Source: Macropodus opercularis
Taxonomy: Eukaryota > Chordata > Actinopteri > Anabantiformes > Osphronemidae
DNA length: 64,000 nt
NCBI GenBank assembly: GCA_030770545.1
Contig: CM061098.1
Location: forward strand, 10,399,001 to 10,463,000
Direction of reading: 5' to 3'
Below the pieces are notes generated by a model. It was not told where the DNA came from, made no database searches, and worked only from the letters and a program-made list of their open reading frames with translations. The position numbers and the translations under genes were made by a program. Positions 26,601 to 64,000 of the stretch are shown here, one piece after another. Within the stretch, counting starts at the first letter, position 1; each line of letters begins with the position of its first letter.

Positions 26601-29503
26601 TATTGCTCCTCTTCTCTCCTCTTCCTTTCCTGATACTGCTGATTCACAACTTCTGTTTGGACACATAACAGAGGGAGGGAGCTTCTGTCCTGATGAATAA
26701 CAACAGGAATTGGGCGAGAGCGATAGACAGCGATAAAAAGCGAGAACGTGATGCTGAGGCAGCCTCCTTTGCAAACTGTCTGTCTGGCTGGCACATTGTC
26801 TCGCAGTCTGTCTGCCAGACTGTCAGCGGCTGTGTTTCTGTGTCAACGCTCTCACCCTGAACCAAAATTTCCACAGATCACGCATTCAGTCTAACCAGGT
26901 TTGGCTTCCCACTGCTATTCCCACTGCCATCCAGTGTGTTTAAATACTTCGGCCTGCGCTCTGTTGTCGTCTTTTGCCAACACCTGGGCCTGTCTTCACG
27001 CTCTCACATTTAGTGCCTCAACCACTTAGTATTATGAGAAGCGGAAAGATGTGGAGCAAGCGAGGGTGGCATAATGGAATTGTAAAAAAAAAAAATGAGG
27101 GAGGAACTAAACAGGGTGGTGGAAAAGAAAATGGAGAGGTAGACGATGCAGCGGCGAGGAGGTGAAGCAGAGGAGTGGCGGAAAAAAGGAGCACGAGTAG
27201 AAGAAGAACTGCTCGACTTTCCTCCTTTTTACTTGTTTTTATAATGGCTTTCCTTCTTTTTTTAAGCGGTCGGAGACAGTTGATCTCTAAGAGCCTGGGT
27301 GGAAATCTGAAACCTAGAATGACCCGGTGTTTGCGTACGTGTAGGAGCGAGTGTGCATGTAGTTTGTGTGACACACTGTGAAAAAGAATGTAGGTCAAAG
27401 ACGAACAATTTGCAAATGAGGTACAAAAAGCAAGGAAATAGAAACGGAGGGGGGGTGGGATAGGGCCGTGTGTGTGTGTGTGTGAGGTTGTGTAGGTGTG
27501 TGCTTACATTTTTTTGTGTTTTTTTTTTGAGGGGCGATTTTAGAGACCACTCTATATAATGAGCTGAGCGGGGTGACAGGGACGGCCTACCTCCCTAAAC
27601 CCTGCATGGCTTAAATCACACACACGCTGGCATCTGACGCACACACACAATATATATGCTGTAGGACCTGTCAGTGTCTGAGTATTTGATGTGTGTGAGT
27701 GTGTTTGAGTAACTGAAAACACTCTTGATAAATATTTATTGTTTGCAGCGTTGTATTTATTCTCCTCCTATTTGTGATTAACATAATTGGGCAATCACCT
27801 CGCTCTTCAGGACGCTCAGAGAATAATTTTACTCACTTAATAAAACTGTCTAAATGCTTAAGCTTAATTGTGGTTCTCTCCTGGTTCCTGCTCTTTCTGC
27901 TTCTCCTTTTCCTGCTGCTGGAGTGAAGTAGCAAAGAGGAAAGGTTCACTGAGAGCCATAAATGTCTTATGTGTTTAGCTCGCCTTAGTGTTTTAAATAG
28001 CTGCACTTCGTATTACCTTCATACCGTCATTTTTTTGCCACACATAATCATAATCCAAACAAAACCCTTCTTTCTCTAAGCTTAGCGGGGGAGCATAGCG
28101 ATAACATTCGCTGCTGATGCGATTAAGGAAAACGTCATTAATATTTGCTGTGATGTTTCCTCGTGGTCTTTTTCCTGAAGCGCGTCTAATGTTTCCAATC
28201 AGCCGTACTATTGTATGCGTCTGGTTCCTCCTACGACTGAATTGAATTGGAGTGAGTCACTATCAAAGCTCTGTTTGTGAGACTGTCTGCCCTGCCTGCC
28301 TGTGGATGCATGTGTGCCACCGTGTGTGAAGTTAGCCAGCAGTAGGGTTGTGAATCAGATCAAACGCTCACACGCGCTGCCTGCGCTGGCCTTAGCAGAG
28401 GAGCCCGACCGGGCCTGACTTTGATCCTCACCACGACATCCGCTCTTCCCCTCCAACGCTGCCTTTCTTCTTCTCGTCTGTCTCACGTGCCCCTCAGGAC
28501 TCTCCTCCAGGACTTGGGTTACCTCTTGGAGATCTTCAAATAGACCTTCAAACACACGGGATCCTCCTGTTGTAACTGGACACTTGGCGCGTAGGCTCCA
28601 GAATTGGATCCAGCTGATGGCTTTCAAGTCACAGAGGGAAGGTTGTGGTTAGCGTCACCGTCTCAGTGGCCACGAGACGACTCATAATTTGGTTATGATT
28701 TCAGTCACGAGGCTGTTTGGTTTGACGATGAGGCAGAATCTGCTAATGTTCACTCTTCATTAATCATGATAATAAATCACTCGGTATCATTATAGTGATT
28801 TACTCAGGGAAGAATATTTATTTGAAATATGACCCGAAGAAGAACATTGTGCTATTGTTAATTATAACTGATGATTTATTTCAGTGACTCAGACAGTTTA
28901 CTAAGTTGGCCTGACACTCTGCTGATGCAACAACTGTAATAACAGATTATTACAGTATACAGCAAAAAAACACAGGACATGTAACTAAATAATACCTCTT
29001 CATAACGAATGAATGATACCAAATTTATTTGTATTTGGCCAAATAAGGGACAGATCCAGATGCATCCAAACTCCAAATCAGAGAAATCAACATGTAAAGC
29101 GATCGACCTGTTATTACAGCCTGATATTCGTGTTGGCTTAGTGGACAGAGTTTCAAACAATCCTCCCCAGGAGCTGAAGACGATGCCTCTCACTATGGAA
29201 ATGGTTTCAGACGCTTTGATTCCTTATTCACTTCGACTTTTCAAAGGGCATGTCCATTTTTTTTGTTATTTTTTTTTCCCCTCACACCTCTTCCTTTCTT
29301 GAAACCCCCCGCCCCTGCTCTACCGGCTCTGATCGATCCAGCCACATCTCCCAGTCCCACATGTCATCTTTTTTCTTTGACACAGCTACCCTCTCTCTGC
29401 TTGGTATTCTGAAGTGGGAATCCGTGCACCATTGCGGATCCATCAGCTCCAATCTGAATGCCGCACCATGGCTCGGAGAAATGAAGGGATAAGAAAGATA
29501 GAA

Positions 29504-29517
29504 GGGGGGGGGGGGGG
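29504..29517. repeat. Poly-G run of 14, next to a GA-rich tract
   Basis: Fourteen G in a row followed by GAGAGA-type sequence to about 29545. A mononucleotide run of this length is length-unstable and prone to sequencing error. Confidence 0.9.
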
Positions 29518-31143
29518 TGAGAAAGAGCGAGAGAGAGAGAGACAGAGCAGGTCAGCAGCTTGTCCACATCCTTCTGGGACCAAAGCCTCTGGCTGTCAGA
29601 GAGAAAGAGAGGAGGGAGGATGAGAGTAAAGGCAGGGAAAAACATTTCATTTCTCTGGGATCACGTTTCTTAATATGCATTTCTTTTCAAATCAAGTGGT
29701 ACAAACTGTCCAATGAGTATAATGCACTGTAGTATAGCTAAAAGACTGAATGAATAGATCCCTGATCTGTTATGTTCAGACTCCACTATGCATGTTTCAT
29801 AATATTATAGTGCTTGTGTCCCGTTTCAGACAGGACATTAACCGTTTGCTGTCATTCAGAGACTCATTCAGTCACAGCTGTGGTGGAGAAAGTTTCAGTC
29901 CAGACTTAATGTTGTTTTGTTCCGCTTTACGATTTATTATTCTTGCTGAGGAATGGAGTTGACCGAGGCCTGGTGTGGCGTGAGGGGCAACCTACCAGTG
30001 ACAAAGACGAGCATTTCAACACAAAACGTCATCTTCACAGTGTAGCCAGTGCATTTCTTTCAGAATTTCAAAGCCTGGTAATAAACATCTGCTGCTGTAA
30101 ATCAAAACAGCGATTGAGCAACAACACTCGTAAATCAAGTATTGACGAAGCCCATTCACCTCCAGGCTCGCTGACGTTTTGGAAAACATGTTGTGGGGTA
30201 AAAAAACCACCTGAGGAGTGTCTTTAACACGTATCATCTAAATGCCGTGCTCCAGATAAACACTTTTCTCTTTCCTAAACTATGTACTGATATTGTATCT
30301 TCCACACGCAGCTTTTATTACACTTTCTCCTGTAGTGTGTACAGTACTTTTTATCATCAGCTCGCTTTCCTCTCTGCAGCTCATTCATCATGCCTCCCTC
30401 TCCTGTCACAACCGAGGGAGATACAGACAAGCGGTGATCAAATCTATGTCTTCTCTCTTCTTCATTTATCGCTGTCTTTCTTCCTCTCCAAATCCTCTCT
30501 ACACTCTGTGTGTGTTCTCCCTCATTGGCTTTCCTCTACAGCAACGCGTTGCCTTGGTAATTACCAGTTGCCTTAAACAGACGGATGGAATAAGAGAGAG
30601 TGACGGGCAATTTTCCCAGCTACGTATGCGCATGCAGCAGTGCGTGCTCTGGATGCGCACTACTTTACTTCTGTCCATCTCCTTCAGGCTTCCTGCTCGC
30701 TCCCCCCTCTCCCTCTCTTCCTGTGAGTTTGCATTTGTGCACAGCTGATGTGTGTTTGTCTGAGTGTGTGTGTGTGTGTGAGATCTAAGTGGGGAATTGC
30801 CTGACAGAATGTGTTAGTCCAGGGCGGGAGTGGGACAGTCTCATCTCCTGCTGTTGTGTTGGCCATTTTAGATGCCAGGTGTCACTCTAGCCCCACTCAG
30901 GGTCTCAGGAGGGATCACTGCTGTCCTCCTCTACTCTCTTTTATCCGAGCATGCCTCGAACATAGCAATAAAGCAAAGCAATTTAAACTATCGGGTCAAC
31001 AGAGGAGGTGAAGGGCGGATGGAGAAGAGAGTGCGAGGCACAAAAGAAGGAGCAGAGCCTGCGTATTATGTGGTTATGCATTTACATAGGGGTCGTCTAT
31101 TTATTCACGTCCTCCAATTAATTTCCCACACGTTCTCTTTCAG

Positions 31144-62410
<31,267 letters not shown>

Positions 62411-64000
62411 GTAAGACACCTCCGTAGCCTGGACCTTACTAACATAGCTAGAGTCTACTAACACCTACTGATGATATCAACCTTGTGACTGACAGAGGCA
62501 GTTTGTGTAGCAACTGTCATTGTGCTTTCAAGCGTTTTGGGCTGTAATTTTCCTGTAGTCAACTGTGTGCGGCGCTGACATGTGCATTACCTCAGATCCA
62601 CACTGTAATGAACTGCTGGGTTTGAAATCCTGTTTTATTTTCAGCTGATGGGTTGTGATGGTTTACAGTTTTCTGTGTTAATGTTAATTTAATTTAAGAA
62701 AACCAACCTGATACCACACTGGTCTTACACGAACTAGTCACAGATACAAACACAAAACCTCACACACTAGACAACCTTTGCTTTCCTGCAGCATTGCACC
62801 ATGCACCAGGCATCTTACACCAGTTCACCCTCACCTCTCTGCTCTGCGACTGTGAAGACCCTGTGGCACATCATTGGGAACCTGTTGCTTGTTAAGGGGC
62901 ATGTTTAGGCACTTTGCACAAATTGCTAGATTACCCTCTGTTCTTTTGTCAAACCCATTCCCCTCAGCTACAAAAGGTGGGCCCGACAGCACCGCAGGTA
63001 AGGTAGCCCCACATGTGGCCCGTCATCTTCTTTTCCTATTTGTCCTCTGAAGTCGTAATTGTGTGTAACGTTGCTCCTTACTTTTCGTTTTTACTGTACG
63101 TTGTTGCTCTGTTCTACCCATCATCATATGTTGGACGTTGGTCTGCAGGATTCTAAAATGCTCACATCTCAAGAGAAAACAGTCAGTGAAGGTGTGGATA
63201 TTAATACTGACGTAAAGGTAGTGGAAAGGTTTATTTGCAATCTGGTTCTGTGATCTTTGCCTTGTTGAGGGTTAAAGTTTAAATTTTTGTTGGAAACGTT
63301 TCAGTCCTAAGATATTGTGGCTTAAAGGATGGGAGTGCAGCGATCTGTTCAGTTACTTGGTATTAACACCAAATACTGTATACACAAGCCCCAACAAACA
63401 AGGGGACACATAATGACTGATTGGTATCTCTGACATTTGACAGATTTGGTTTTATTCTGTAATGAACGGTAATGAATAAATCAGTCCCTTCCCTTTTTAT
63501 ATGTAGTTACAGTGTTAACATTTTTCTGACTAGTTCCACACTAGTTTCTAAACATCAGAGTTTGATAAGCATTTTACACAACAGTTTTCGTTTGCTTTTC
63601 GTAAATCTTATTGGTCCTAGGGTTACATCGGCTCTCCAGCTTAGGGCAGGGTGCATCCCATCAAAAGCCATGGTAAACCTGGCCCAGTGGCTGTACTGGT
63701 TCGGCAGCACCACACACTGACTCTTTTCCAAATCTGTATTAAATCACCGCAGCAGTTATGTAGCCAACTACAAACAAATGGAAATGGCTGGAAACATTTC
63801 TTTCCTGTCCAAAGGGAAAAATCTGTTTAGCTTTTAGGATCCTCCAGTCTGATATCATTGGTGATTACCTGCCACGGCGTAGGCATATGTGGTGAGTCTC
63901 TTGGGGTCATGGTAGAGAAGTGTGGGGAAAGGAAGGAGGAGGGCAGGGCTCCACTGCAGGTCATTGTGGGAATCCTCATCAGAGGTTCATATCAGCCAAA
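62411..64000 (+). other. adamts2: Start of the next adamts2-like intron, running off the window
   Basis: Begins GTAAGA after the last catalytic-domain exon. The next expected exon (disintegrin-like, FRTFDPC wording) is not present. Apart from the 30-base candidate microexon at 62968 nothing is supported. Confidence 0.8.
62968..62997 (+). CDS. Candidate 30-base cassette microexon of adamts2-like gene
   Basis: Exactly 30 bases lie between a good pyrimidine-rich acceptor (cattcccctcag) and a strong donor (CAG|GTAAGG). The preceding real exon ends in phase 0. This block would add ten in-frame residues, LQKVGPTAPQ, between the catalytic and disintegrin-like regions and leave the downstream frame unchanged. 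I do not know a matching insert in mammalian ADAMTS2, so it could be a fish-specific optional exon or a chance pairing of splice signals. Confidence 0.35.

Larger units (their letters stand above)
1..31143. other. Non-coding region upstream of first recognised exon (probably intron)
   Basis: No recognisable coding exon of the adamts2-like gene is present here. The missing prodomain exon should show a wording like FGRDLHLRLRPN, and none was seen in any frame. Because the exon at 31144 is internal and mammalian ADAMTS2 has very long early introns, most of this is probably intron. That is an inference. Contents: microsatellites, one SINE, hairpins, a purine-rich patch near 3800-4100, and the candidate exons listed separately. 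I see nothing specific in the remaining stretches. Confidence 0.6.

Noticed and set aside
63149..63217. 69-base frame-preserving block after tctgcag, ending AAAG|GTAGTG
   Set aside because: It would fit the adamts2-like phase, but both splice sites are weak and the composition is not coding-like.

Overview
The window is vertebrate, almost certainly teleost fish, nuclear DNA. It is mostly non-coding, rich in CA/TG microsatellites, and contains one tRNA-derived SINE of a kind common in spiny-rayed fish. Its only securely identified gene is split into short exons with GT-AG introns. There are no signs of bacterial, phage or organelle sequence: no operons, no compact long ORFs, no CRISPR array.

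The gene is an ADAMTS2-like procollagen N-proteinase on the + strand. Seven consecutive internal exons can be placed to the base: 31144-31315, 53507-53712, 59074-59157, 60725-60881, 61560-61665, 61777-61920 and 62278-62410. They join without a frame break into 1002 bases, or 334 codons. These run from the last part of the prodomain, through a furin-type site (RTRR), to the end of the metalloprotease catalytic domain with its zinc motif HETGHVLGMEHD. The signal peptide and first part of the prodomain are not found and should lie before base 1. The disintegrin-like, thrombospondin, spacer and PLAC parts should lie beyond base 64000.

Layout: 1-31143 is non-coding or unresolved, probably the long intron before the first exon seen here. 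It holds microsatellites, the SINE inside an AAT array, hairpins, and two exon-like segments on the minus strand. 31316-53506 is a 22 kb intron with a 263-base CANN tetranucleotide array, a 16-base-arm hairpin and a possible alternative terminal exon at 48490-48662. From 53507 onward the exons cluster and introns shorten. A (CA)n tract faces a (TG)n tract in the intron just after the furin-site exon. A 30-base frame-preserving candidate microexon lies after the last catalytic exon.

No complete new system is proven. The best leads are the candidate microexon, the candidate alternative or nested terminal exons (plus 48.5 kb; minus 16.1 kb and 23.6 kb), and the opposed CA/TG tracts. All need transcript or comparative data.
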